Assembly: GCA_932521035.1 (NCBI GenBank)
Contig: OW051496.1
Location: 3,534,001-3,598,000, forward strand
DNA from: Oscheius dolichura
Taxonomy: Eukaryota > Nematoda > Chromadorea > Rhabditida > Rhabditidae
DNA: 64,000 nt
Direction of reading: 5' to 3'
Part shown: in pieces, positions 1 through 11,700 of the stretch
How positions within the stretch are numbered: the first letter of the stretch is position 1
Layout: the number at the start of each line of letters is the position of its first letter
Program-made: the position numbers and the translations under genes
Notes under the pieces: generated by a model
The model's database searches: none
The model's input: only the letters and a program-made list of their open reading frames with translations
Told to the model about the DNA's origin: nothing

Positions 1-2135
1 ATCGTTTTGAACTGACTAGAAAGAAGTCATTTCCTATGTTCCGCCTTCCCTTTATTATCGGATGTTGTAATTTATGAATTATTGTTGCAATCAGATTACG
101 GCATTTTCCCGCCTGGTCAGCCAGTCCTACGCCTATTCCGTCCTCACCGTCACCCTCAAAGCGCAGATCTCCATTTTGGCAGCTGAAATATGTGCACAAT
201 TTGAGAAGCCGCAACAGAATAGCCGGTGGTGAGGAACGGGAAGGAGGAAAGTTTTTGAAGAAAAAGGGCACACAATGAAATTGTATACCGTTTCTTACAA
301 ATAACATGACTGCTCAGCATATTACCAACTGTTGTGAGAGGTGATATTTAGGTTTCCACCGAAACATGGAAAAGTTTCAAAACGCACGTCGATGCTTTCC
401 ACGTTCCTTAGATGCAGAAGAAACTCTATGAGCTACAATATTTACGTTGGCATCGAAGAGTGGAAAGATTTAAGGAAGGTCTTGGAATACAGTTTTGTCA
501 ATTTTTGGATGTTTTTATGTGGTATTTTATACTCCAAACGCCATGTTTAGCTTGATTAGTTAGTGTTTTGGTTCATTGAGGACTTCTGCCTGGCTCGAGA
601 AAAACGCTCTGACCGTCGTTTTACTCGATGAAGAACCGTGACGCGATGGAAGTCTTGGCCAGTGCGGTCTGTTGAGAAACAACGCCCGAATAACTCAACA
701 GTAAGGACGACGTTCTCTGGTAGACGGTCTCCTGAACCCTCACACGGTTCGTGTGTCAGTTATTCCCTCGTCGATCAGATTCCCATCTCGAAAAATCTTT
801 GTTTCCCTCTGGGATGCTGGATAAATTGCAGCCATTGTGAATTACTTGAACTTGAATGGTTGCCAAAACATTACAAAATCCGTTTCCAGCCAATTTTCCC
901 ACTGCTCCTCTTATAATAGATATACTCATTCATAGCACCACTTTATTTATTTTTGATCGTAAAAATTGGTAATAACAACTAACGAATAGACATAAAAACG
1001 GCGAAATAAGCGGCAGATTTATATAATTGGGAGATAATCTCCAAGCATAAATATTTTTCGTCTGTTTGAAATATTTCTCCTTGGGAGACAGAAGGAGGAG
1101 GAGATGAGCTATAGTGTAAAAAGTAAGAAGACAGGAGAAATAAACCCGGAAATACCTCAAATTATAACAAAACAAACGGGGTGGATTCGAATAAATTAGA
1201 AAGAAACTGAGACGGTCGAAAGGAGGGGAATGAGTCGCGGGAACAGGGAAGGGAAGGCAACGGGCATCCTTTACATTTCCGGTCTTTCCATCTTCTCGAC
1301 GGCGTTGATTTGAAGACGGGCCTGAAACGGGGGATATAATCGGGGATGGAATGTTTTGGTGGCTATAGATAAAGTGGACCATTGTATTCCTGTCATTAGT
1401 AGGTTCGGATAACTAGCAGAAAAACGGTATTCCCTAGAATATTTGCTCACTCAGAGGGAGAGTGGGAAGACTACCTGGTCCCGGTTGATTTTCTCATCAA
1501 AACAGGTGTAAAAAGGAATACAATTGGCGAAACACTGCTGATTTCATTATATTTTAGCCATAAAACAGTATATTTTTGATGTTTTGAATAGACTAAAGAA
1601 GGATCGGCCCGGTTCGAGTCCGTTTATGTTTTACGGAATACGGTATATTGTTCCTGGTGGGGGAGATTTATAAAGTTGTCATTTTAGAAGCGGGCCTACT
1701 TCCGGCAAATGTAGGACTTGGTGGTCGAGACTCGGAGCGAAACTGACAGAGGGGGTGATTGAATCAGAATGGGGTTGATTACGAGTCCAATACAAAGGAA
1801 CAGCTTTTTCCATTAAATAAATCCGGTATAACAGTGATATTCTTACCACGAGGCTCTTTATTCAAAACATCGAGAACCCCCAGGCTTTCAGTTGTACTGT
1901 TCAGTATCCGATACGCCGATCCGCTACACCCGTAAAGTCTCGGCAGTAGTCTCATTTTTGGTTACAAAACTGTCGCTTTTGTATATTTGTCTTGCCGAGA
2001 CTCTACAGGCGCAGGTGATCGGACTGTCGGGTACCCAGCAACCCCCGATGCGGCTCGTAATGGTTCTAGTTATTCACTGTGGACTCAAAACAGCTAATAT
2101 TCTACTAGAAACCCGATAAATAACATCCGGATTGG
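1..2135. other. No gene recognised
   Basis: This stretch lies beyond the 3' end of the eIF4E gene. Several open frames of 60-150 codons occur on both strands. None shows a recognisable domain, a good start context or splice-linked continuation. A box-B-like string GGTTCGAGTCC near 1609 has no matching A box or acceptor stem, so no tRNA is called. The region may contain untranslated exons or the end of a gene outside the window. Confidence 0.5.
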
Positions 2136-3575
2136 CTATATTCTTCCCTGTTGGAAATTGACCTTTCCAAATATTTTCAATTTCAGATTGGCTATTTGAT
2201 GGCGGGAGGAATTCATTTGGTATTGGGTAGGTAAGTGTGTAAGTATTTTAGTGATTACAAATGTATAAAAAGAGAAAAAGAGTACCTTGACCATGCTTCC
2301 GCTCTTCTTCTGACAACTGTCGTGATCCTCGTAGCGAAGAACATCGAACAACGGGGCTCCGTATCCCTTCGGCACCTCAGCCGTCGACAATTTCGCCTTC
2401 AGGATGTTTCTATAAATTGTCACCATTCATTTTTACCCTTTGATTTCTCACCCAATTCTGAGATTGCCCTCATCCGCGGTGAAGTCCCTCGTCCAGACAC
2501 TGATCTTGCTTCCCTTGTTACGGACATTACAGACCAGTCCGCAGATCAGTTCCATGTCCTCGCCGAACTGTTCCCCGATCGTGGCGATGATAATCTCCAG
2601 CCAAATGAGATCCATCAACTCCTGCGGACGGCCTTTCTCAATCTGAAGGGGGCCTTTTTTGGATTATAAGGGAAGATCCCACGTTGATCAGCCAGCGACC
2701 TCCTTTCTGATTCTCCGGCACTTCCCACATTGGCTGGATTCCCTCCTTGAAGACGTTGTAGTCACAGGCGCTGGCCAGGCCACTTGGCGGGCGGATATTG
2801 TTGTACAGCCTGGAATAAAATGGAATTTTTGACGAAATATTTGAAAAAAAAAACTACAAAAAACGTAATGTATGAAATACAGTTACATCCTTTTATGGAA
2901 TGCATAGAGCATATAATTTCGATTTTTAGAAAGCGAGTTTTTTACTTTCTTTAATTTTTCGAGTTGATTAATGAGGATTCATAGACAGTCTAGCTATTTT
3001 TGCAATTTTAGAATGAATTCTTTGTGATAAAAAAGTTGTAAGCAGTAAAATCTACCCCTTATTATCTACCCTCTATTAAAGCGCTATGGTGTTTGTCTGT
3101 CTGTCTGTTTGTTTGTCTGTCCGATGGGAAAGTGTCCGACGGTAAAGGGATAAAAAATGCCTTAATCCCGGGGGCCGCCGCAGGCGGTCGTAGAAGAGCG
3201 GAAAGGTCGCCACAGGTCGAAACGGATAAGCTGTCGAGTTACGACAGCCGTAGGCTGCCGAAGGCCCGCTGGTATTATATGAAATGGCCAAAAATAATTA
3301 TCTGGCCATTTTAGAACATCTAATATCTGTTACAATGTATTTTTATATTTGAAAAGGTAAAAAACTCACGCCCAGAACTCTTCAACAGTGCTGAAAGTGC
3401 AAATATCCTTGAGTCGCTCCTCCCAGGTCATCGAGCGCTGGTCATTCAGATACCAGAATGTCCATTTATTTTTCAGCTGATGCAAGTGTCGTTCCACTGT
3501 CTCAGGAATAGTAGCAATAGTGTTGTCTTCTTGTTTCTCTTCGACTTGAGGCTGTTCGCCTTCAATTGCCGTCAT
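2136..3575 (-). CDS. eIF4E: Eukaryotic translation initiation factor 4E (eIF4E), five exons
   Basis: Binds the mRNA 5' cap and recruits ribosomes through eIF4G in the cytoplasm. The exons read on the minus strand are 3575-3370, 2809-2683, 2642-2452, 2409-2286 and 2147-2136; all junctions keep frame. Seen in order: an acidic N-terminus, the core start HQLKNKWTFWYL, the block FKEGIQPMWEVPENQKGGRW (cap-binding Trp-Glu region), then WLEIIIATIGEQF and the ICGLVCNVR-K-SKISVWTRD block that ends the cap pocket. The total is about 220 residues, normal for the family. Intron 1 is about 560 bp and carries a dispersed repeat (3073-3274); intron 2 is only 40 bp. The last exon encodes just G-R-I-stop and is the least certain part. 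The gene is divergent from the proteasome gene. Nematodes have several eIF4E paralogues (ife genes); which one this is cannot be told here. Confidence 0.93.
3073..3274 (+). repeat. Dispersed GTTTGTCTG repeat, copy 1
   Basis: About 200 bp lying in intron 1 of eIF4E. It begins CTATTAAAGCGCTATGG, has a GTTTGTCTG-rich stretch and a conserved core (GATGGGAAAGTGTCCGACGG), then a GC-rich CCGGGGGCCGCCGC segment, and ends GAAGGCCCGCTGGTA. Two further copies in the same orientation are at 39524-39721 and 43230-43443. No terminal inverted repeats or clear target duplication were found. Confidence 0.85.
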
Positions 3576-3834
3576 GTTCTAAAAACGATGCTCTCTGTAA
3601 ATATTGAAAAAGCTATAAAATGGCTATAAAATGGACATGTACAATCGATGATTGTGCTAGATGATAGCGAAAAGCAAATAGACCGGCGAAGTTGAATGAA
3701 AGCGAGAGACCGCCAAAACGACGGTTAAAGGACTGGTGGTCTCGGCACGACGACAACACGGTGGTCCGATTTTGAAGCGTGGCACTTCTTTCAAATGATG
3801 ACTTTCTTTCTTTCTGTGCTGGCGACTCCGTTTT

Positions 3835-4350
3835 ATTCTTTTTGCTACTCTTCACAACTGTTGCATGTTTCTACATTTGCTGCCCGTAGAATAGAATGCA
3901 TCTATTTAGTAAATGCATAACACGAATCGCTAATGTAAAACAAACGAGCAAAACAAGATCGAATTTCGTAGACATCACTTTACAAAGTTTTTATTCTTTT
4001 TATACTATTGTTCATCACAATTGTTGCGTGTTTCTATATCTACTGCTTGTAGAATAGAATGCATCTACTCGGAATCGAAAAGGTAGAACAAACGAGCGAA
4101 AGAAGTTAGAATTTTATCCATATCGATTTACACAGTTTTCAATCTTTTACATCGTGCATTATGCTGTTTTATTCTTGTTACTGTTCTTCACGAATGTTGC
4201 ATGTTTCTGCACCTGCTACTTGTAAAATAGAACGCATCTATTCAGTAAACGGATAACATTAATCACTAATGTGAAACAAACGAGCGAAGGAAGTCGGATA
4301 TTTATAAATAATGATTTACACAAGTCATTCAATCTTTTACTTCATGCATT
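3835..4350. repeat. Degenerate tandem repeat, three units of about 160-180 bp
   Basis: Three diverged units start near 3835, 3993 and 4171. Each contains an ATTCTTNTT run, a (C)TTCAC/ATCAC-A-TGTTGC-TGTTTCT block, then TAGAATAGAATGCATCTA (TAAAATAGAACGCATCTA in unit 3), and finally AACAAACGAGCGAA. A partial fourth start (AATCTTTTAC-TCATGCATTC) follows near 4331. The array fills most of the space between the divergent eIF4E and proteasome genes, so it overlaps their likely promoter region. Confidence 0.8.
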
Positions 4351-4478
4351 CACCGATTTCACATCAACACCGATCCGTTTCTTTTTCATTGCCTTCTAGA
4401 ATGATATTATATTTCTACTTCACTTATTCATGCTCTTATTTCTTGGAAGAACTCCTTTTTATTGTTTCACATTTCAGA

Positions 4479-5512
4479 ATGTTCCGCAATCAGTATGACA
4501 GTGATGTCACAGTTTGGAGTCCTCAGGGACGGCTTCATCAAGTGGATTATGCAGTCGAGGCTATGAAGCAAGGCTCAGCCACCGTTGGAATAAAATCTGA
4601 ATCTCACGCGGTATTGGTTGCTCTCATGGTAAGGATTTTTGTTGTTGTATTTATAATTTTAAATTTAGCGAGCACAGAACGAGTTATGTAGCCACCAGAA
4701 GAAAATTTATGAGATTGACTCTCACGCAGGTGTTTCGATTGCAGGACTTCTATCCGACGGCCGGATCCTCGCTCGGTATTGAATTTCGTAGCTGTTATCA
4801 CTAGTGTATTGTTAAGATTCTTGCAAACTGAATGTTCTTCCTGGCGTTGGGACTACAATGACCCCATTCCTATTTCAGCTCTAGCTGACAGCATTCAACT
4901 CAGTACGTTTTCTATTTGTGATTTTTATTGCATGGCTTTATTTCAATTTTCAACATAACATTTTAGAGCTCCAGGCCAATACACAATATTATGGCCGGCG
5001 TCCATTCGGAGTAGGACTTCTCGTTGCAGGATATGACGTATTTCATTCATGCTTATGATATTTTCAAATTTATTTTCAGAGAGATGGACCACATATCGTA
5101 CAGACTGATCCTTCCGCCGAAGTTGTTGAAATGAAAGCTGCCTCGATTGGAGCTAGATCTCAAAGCGCTAGAACATATTTGGAAAGAAATGCCGATAAAT
5201 ACTTGGGATGTTAGTTACTTTTCTTTTTTTAGAAATAATATTTTGTTTACAGCTAGCACCGATGAATTGATTGTACATGCTCTCATCGCATTGAGAGATA
5301 CATTGCCTGCTGAGGAAAATCTTCTGCCAGAAGTTCGTGTTACTTCTTATAATTACGATCTTATGTTTTAGAATACATCTATTTGTGTCGTCGGAAAAGG
5401 CACCCCCTTCAAACTTTTGAAGCCTGAGGAGATTCAAGTATGCATCAACACTATTAGCGCTACTCCTCGTACAACGGCCGCTCAGCCACAAGCTGGAGAG
5501 CAGAGAATGTAG
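4479..5512 (+). CDS. PSMA1: 20S proteasome subunit alpha type-1 (PSMA1), seven exons
   Basis: Forms part of the outer alpha ring of the 20S proteasome, which gates substrate entry. Exons are 4479-4628, 4669-4775, 4817-4902, 4967-5037, 5080-5209, 5253-5332 and 5372-5512; they join in frame to 254 codons, close to the usual length. The N-terminus [20 protein letters not shown] and [20 protein letters not shown] are the proteasome alpha signature. Further on come [35 protein letters not shown] and the C-terminal [14 protein letters not shown] block. ATTTCAG sits one base before the ATG, which suggests trans-splicing. Introns are 36-64 bp; the second uses an unusual TTAAG acceptor. The gene converges with IFT121, whose stop codon is about 275 bp away. 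Confidence 0.96.
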
Positions 5513-5787
5513 TAGACCGCACAAAACTCAATTACTTTTATCCGGTATTCCTGTTTTTTGTAAACTAAATCTTTTTATATTTATTTTTTATTCTCGTTGT
5601 TCAGAGATTTTTTACATATGACCCAAGTCGTAATGACAAAGTGGACACAGTTTGGAGCGTAGCATGTAAGGCTCAAACGCTCGATGATGGCAACATGGAC
5701 ATAGCCAGAATTGATAGTCGATCAGAGGCCGACCAGAAGCGACACATATTGGAAACTAAATTATTTTTTTGCTTGATAGGAAGGCAC

Positions 5788-8700
5788 TTATAGTCTTGCC
5801 TTTGCATCACATTCTGGACAGAACTGGGAGTAGTCGGGAATCATTCTCTCGCAATGAATGCATGTGACCAGCTGAGGACGAGTATCCACTGGAGGAAATC
5901 TGAATAATTCGAATACGTTCAAATATAAGGAAATAACATACTTGCTAAATATTTGTACGGCAAGAGTTTTGAATTCTTCTTGCGGACTAGTGTCCATTTT
6001 TTCCAATTTGAGAAACGCTTTACTGCAAACAGAAAACTGACGATTTGCACAGCTGGAGACGGCTAGAACATGGATGCTTCTTTTTTCTTAGAAAAGCCTT
6101 ACCGAGAAGAGTGTAAATTTCTAGGGGATCAAGCATATCGTCATATTCTACGAGGTGTAGCGCTGTCTTCATTGCTGCATCGATCTGCCCATCGTATAAT
6201 TGTTTCTGTGCCATCATAAAGAAGTGATAGGCTAGAGCTCCTCTCCAGGCGCTGTCTACCATTCGACTCTCTTCCATCGTTACCCCAGCATCTTCTTGTA
6301 GCAATCCAGAAAGGGCGACCGATGCCTGAAGGGAAGAATATTCTCTCTAATTTGAAAAAGAAATTCACATCAGTTTCCTTTTTTCCTTTTTCTTCTGCTA
6401 ATTTTATCCGCTGATGATTATGAAAATCTTCTATCAGCAGAGCTCCCATAACGTATAATTTTTTCAGCCGAAGACATTCTGCCAGTTTTAGACGTTCGTC
6501 ATTCGCTATCTGGAACTTTGTACACTGATGATAGCAGTAAATTTAAACGGAAATATTTAAAGGGACTCTCAATTTTAATCTGGCAAGAAAATGACTAGAG
6601 AGCGATGCAAGATCGTCTCGCTGGACAGGAGGGCAGCTCGGGAGGGGGAATACGGCGCTGGGGAAAGGGGAGTTGGCGCTGGAGGAAGGGGGGCCGAGCA
6701 TGGTCAAGCCGAGGGCGGCGAAGGCACCCGTTACGGCTTGTCCTACCCTAATAATGGGCAGATGTCTGTATGGATTGACCGTTTGACCTTTTCCGACAGT
6801 CAAATTTATTTCGACAGATATGAAGAAATCCCAGCGCCGGAGGCATACTAGTTGAGAAAGAAAGAAAGAACAAACTGTAAATCATTAAACAAAGAAATAA
6901 AACGATTTCCGTCTCGTATCAAAAGGGGAATAAAAGGGAGAAGACGACTCTCATTGTGTGCACATCCCGTCCCTGTCTCTTTTCATTTCTCAACTTTCAC
7001 ACTTCCTATTTCTACCTATTTTGACACATTTCAGGAAAAGAAAAATGGAAAAGAAGCTTTATGAAAAGATTCGAAAGACGAACGCGGCAGCTGGGGAACT
7101 TCGTCTACGAATAGAAAAATTGGAGAAGGAAAATGGAGAACTGACGGAGAAAATGAAACAGCTGAAAGCAGACAAAGACGGTAATTTTAATAATAAATAA
7201 ATAATGAGCTGTATTTTTAGAGGAGAGGGAAAGAAACTGGAATAGCCAGATGGAAAAAGGTGGGTCAGATCTAGAGGAGACGGAAAAAGGAGAGTTTAGT
7301 CCATTCGGCGGTCAACCGAATGACGGGGGTCGTATTAGAGGGCAGGAATGGGACCAGGGAGGAGATGAAAAAGTTGAAGACTGACAGTTTGTTTTATTCC
7401 TTTCGTTTCTATAAAACTATTTCAGTACAGTCTGAAATAGAGGCAATTGTAGTAGAAAATGAGGAAAAGACACGAACAGCCATTGAGGCCATATCTTCAA
7501 AAAGTTCGGGGTTTATTGAAATGTTTCTATCTTTTTATATAGTCGAACACATTCGTGAAATGGTCGAAAGTCAAAAAGAAGGCCAGTCCTTTTCTTCTTT
7601 ATTATAGAAGAATATTTTAGTGGAGAAACTGACGCAAGACGTAGTCTTTCAAAAATATGAAATAGATACGTTAGGGATACAAAGAACGGAGATGAAGGAG
7701 GAGATGAAACTACTTCGACATCTTACAATCCAGGCGAGACCGGTTCCTTTGGAAGAAAAAAGACAATTGATCCCAGGACAAGTGGATAAGGGAACGGTGG
7801 GGTATTGGGGAAGAGAATAATTGACATTCTTTTAGATTTTGGTCCTTGGAGGAGGAAAAGATTGTGGAACAGATGATATGGTCATTTTGAAACAAGACAA
7901 ATGGATCAAATTGGCATTGAAATTACCGAAAAGACTTGACCAAGGAGGTGCAGTATATATGGATGGAGAGATCTATGTATTCGGTGGTGAATTCATGGCT
8001 AAAGAATTATACAAATTGGATAACAAAACATTGAAATGGATACGATTGGAGGATATGAATGAGGGGCGACGGTATATTTCAAATAGCAGTGTGGAATGGA
8101 ATGGATCCATCTGGGTGTTTGGAGGATACAATGGAAGCAGCTACTTGAAAAGTGTGGAAAGATATGATCCAAAGGAGAACAAATGGATTAAAATGCCGTG
8201 AGTTGAATACTTTTCCCCTTTTTTCTCTTCTTCTATAGTCGGTTTCCAACGGCCGGTTTTCAACTACGGGACCATTTGGGAACTTGGCGAGCGAGATGTG
8301 CCTGTTTTGAAATCTCAATCTGGAATTCATCCGTTTTTGTCCGTGAAAATGCCAAATGGCCCCGTAGTTGAAACCCCGGTAGTTGGTAAAATACCAAAAT
8401 AAAACTAGGCTTGGACGAGTAAAGGAGTTATTAGAGCGAGACGTGATCACGAGTCTGTCTCGCGACCAAACAAGATCCACACCTGGGCTGTGCGGGATTC
8501 CCGTCCCCTTTCATTCCGTTGTTTGGGTGGGAAGAGCCCCGTCCCGTCCTGTTTTGAAAATGGCCATCCCGCCCAGCCCTGATCCACACTCAAGACGAGG
8601 TTCGTCTCTCAAACGAGATGATACAACATCTGATACAAGGCTCAATCAGGGCTAATCAATATTTTAGGGACATGAAATATTCGGGATATGGTGCAGCTGC

Positions 8701-11700
8701 AGCAGTTCATAATGGCAAATTCATCGTCTGTGGTGGATTGGGTCGCCCAAATCATTCGAAAAGTGTGGAATGTTTCGACCCGGAGAGTGGTGTCTGGACG
8801 GAGCTGAATGATATGCCAACACCTCGTTATAACCATTTTTTCGTTTCTTATGGAAATAATCTCATTTTAATGGGAGGTCATGATGGAATGACAGTCAATA
8901 CTGTACTGGAAGTGAGTATTCTAGAAGGAAAAGGAACATGGAAAGAACTGCCGCCAATGAATCAACCTCGATGTCTCTTTTCTGCAGCAGTCCTTGCCAA
9001 TGAGATTTTTGTAATTGGAGGAGATAATAACACAGACAAAGATCTCGATAAAACTGAAATATTTAATGGAAAAAGCTGGAGAGAGGGTCCCCAGCTTCCC
9101 AATGTGTGCCATGGTATGTCTTCAATTGTTATTCCCCCGCCATTTGGCTGATATCCTTTCTAATTACACAGAGTAATCCCCTATTAAACAAATAAATCTT
9201 TCCCTCCATTTAAAGTATTGCTAATCAACCAGATTTTAATTTCTGTAGAGTGAGGTTCCGCTTCTTCCACTCAATTGCTCTGCCGCCAAAGCAGCCAGCC
9301 GCGGTTGCCGTCGACTTCCCCGTTGTTGCTGCTCGTCCGCCGCCGTGCTGCCGTGACAAAGGACTGGATCCCGAGCAGGGATGGGAGGATAATCCGCGGA
9401 TAATCCGGAAATCGGACAATCCGGACGATTTCTTGTCCGTCATTATCCGCCGTATCCGTATCACTTTTCCGTATCACTTTTCTTGGCGGTTTATTTTTTG
9501 CTAAGCTCTGGCGCGTAACAGTGACGAATCGACAGCACTTTACCAAAGTTAAGCCCTTTTTCCGTAGCCAGCCGGGTTTGGTCAGCCGGTGGTCAAAAAT
9601 GGTTTCGCTTTTAGTTTTGTCAAAGCCTGGGATTTCGACCAAAACCAGGGGCACCGGAGACTCTAACGCGGAGCCTCCGCCAACACAAAACGGGGGCGTC
9701 GGCCGGCCGATGGCCGGCCAAGGCGCCCCTTTCACAAGGGCGTCTTCCATAAAAACTGGGCACTTCTAGAGGGAGAATGAGGGAGTGAGGAGGAAGAGGG
9801 CTTTCAAATTTCCAAAATTGACCCACGTTTTTTTGAGCTAGCGTGACGAGAGTAGGCTCATTCGACGACGCTTCTCGGCGTATTGGCGGTTTATTTTTTG
9901 CTAAGCTCTGGCGCGTAACAGTGACGAATCGACAGCACTTTACCAAAGTTAAGCCCTTTCCTATAAGCGGCCTGCTTGGGTCAGCCAGCGGTCAAAAATG
10001 GTTTCGCTTTTAGTTTTGTCAAATCCGGAGATCTCGACCAAACCAAGGGACAACGCAGAGCCTCCGCCAACACAAACGGGGGCGTCGGCCGGCCGCTGGC
10101 CGGCCAAGGCGCCCCTCATAAATACTGGGCTCTTCTAGTCCGCGGATAAAACAATTCTTATCCGCTGTCCGGTTTCTTATCCGGCAGTTTTTTTATCCGG
10201 ATTTATCCGTTATCCGTTTATCCGAAAAAAATCTTATCCGGCCGTTTTCCGGATAAAATTTTATACGCTGCAGGCTTGATATTTTTATGTTCCCGCGCTT
10301 TACATAGATGCGCAGGCGCGTTTTTTGCTGGCCTAAAAATTGCATTTTCATTTTGTTTGTATTATTTGCGTGCTCTTTTTTTAAATCATTTTCTGTATAT
10401 TTCAATGCTTGTTTACTATTTAGATTTCAGATACTCCGACACTGCCTGAATGGGCAAATACGATAATCACTTCGTCATAGACGATAGCAACGGATCATTA
10501 AAGTGTAAATATTGCACAAAGATATATGTGATGCAAAAAGATGGTGGTGTCAGCTACATTGGATATCTTTTGAAAAAGGAGCATCGTAAAGAGCTAGAAA
10601 AAGTTCGTGTTCAATATATTAAATTTCTTATATTTCAGGAGAAAGCCGAAGAACTAGAGCAAGTAGCTGCAGAAAATAATAATATAACCAAGTTTATCAC
10701 TATAAAGCGAAAGGTTGAAGAGGTTAGTTTTAGTAACTATAGGTTATATTGCTTTAGATTCCCGGCGCTGCTCCCAGTGGAGAACCTCCAAAAAAGAAGT
10801 ATAGCACTATTGAAGAGTCATTTACGCAATGGGATGATGGATCTATCTTATATCTTCCTATTCCTTCGTCTTCGGCTGAATCCGAACGCCTTGTCTCGGG
10901 GGTTGGACAAATTCTAACCGATGTAAGGAAGAGACTTTCAATGGATACTCTGGCTAAGTTAGCTTTTCTTCACGGAAACATACCATTAATTGGTTGCAAT
11001 ATTTAATTTTTCTTCTTTTTTATTGGTTATAATCTTTTTTTGAATTGTTATGTTTATATTATAGGCTTAATTCAATAAAAATAGAATAACTAATGGAAAT
11101 TTTTCAGTAAAATGCTTCTAATTAGGAAATTATCCGAATTTTATCCGGAAATCCCGGATAGCTTTCATTATCCGGAATTATCCGTTGTCCGATTGTCCGG
11201 ACCAAAAATCCCTTATCCGCCCATCCCTGATCCCGCCTCAAGCCGGACTGGAGCACCGTGAGGCGGTCCGCTCTACTGGATTCAACATCCTTGCCGGCCA
11301 GCGACTTCTACCAATAGAAGCAGCAACAACATCAGAAAAACGGGCGCACCCGAAACTGGGTGTTTGCCCATGTATGGATATTTTATGTTTTGCCGTCACT
11401 ATTTGATCTCAAAACTGAACTGGGTGCAGTTCGTCTCTGCTTATTACTGGCTACAGAATAATATGACCACTCCCAAAAATAAATAACCCACCGCGAAGAC
11501 AATCCTCGCCGCGTCTAGGTATTTCCCGGCCCTTTTATAGAGCTGTACCGCTGCCAGGCTTCTTTCGTTGCTCCCCGTCAATTCAGCCGTATGTTTCTCC
11601 AACAGCCCTTCAACATTTTGAAGATTGTGCTCGTTCGAGAGGGATATTGCCTAGAAACGGGCGCATTTCCCCCAAAATTGACTCCGTTACCCGTTCCCAT

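Larger units (their letters stand above)
9376..11229. mobile_element. hAT-superfamily transposon remnant
   Basis: The left end reads CAGGGATGGGAGGATAATCC and the right end, read inward, CAGGGATGGGCGGATAAGGG: terminal inverted repeats of hAT type. The flanking octamers are ATCCCGAG (9368-9375) and ATCCCGCC (11230-11237), an 8-bp target duplication with two mismatches. Subterminal regions are packed with TTATCCGG-like motifs in both orientations (9385-9470, 10140-10260, 11130-11215). Inside lie two copies of an unrelated GC-rich repeat (9484-9769, 9884-10138) and a spliced ORF with hAT features (10450-11006). The DDE core is missing, so the element is non-autonomous. It sits in the same IFT121 intron as kelch A. 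Confidence 0.85.

Noticed and set aside
930-1382. 150-codon minus-strand open frame as a gene
   Set aside because: Low-complexity composition, no domain, no splice-linked neighbour; open frames of this size occur by chance here.
1605-1630. tRNA gene suggested by GGTTCGAGTCC
   Set aside because: No A box at the right distance, no acceptor stem or anticodon arm could be drawn.
2235-2669. 144-codon plus-strand frame
   Set aside because: It is the antisense of eIF4E exons.
3093-3314. Short Cys-rich frame (MSVCLFVCLSDGK) as a secreted peptide
   Set aside because: It is the translation of the GTTTGTCTG repeat; the same text appears at the other repeat copies.
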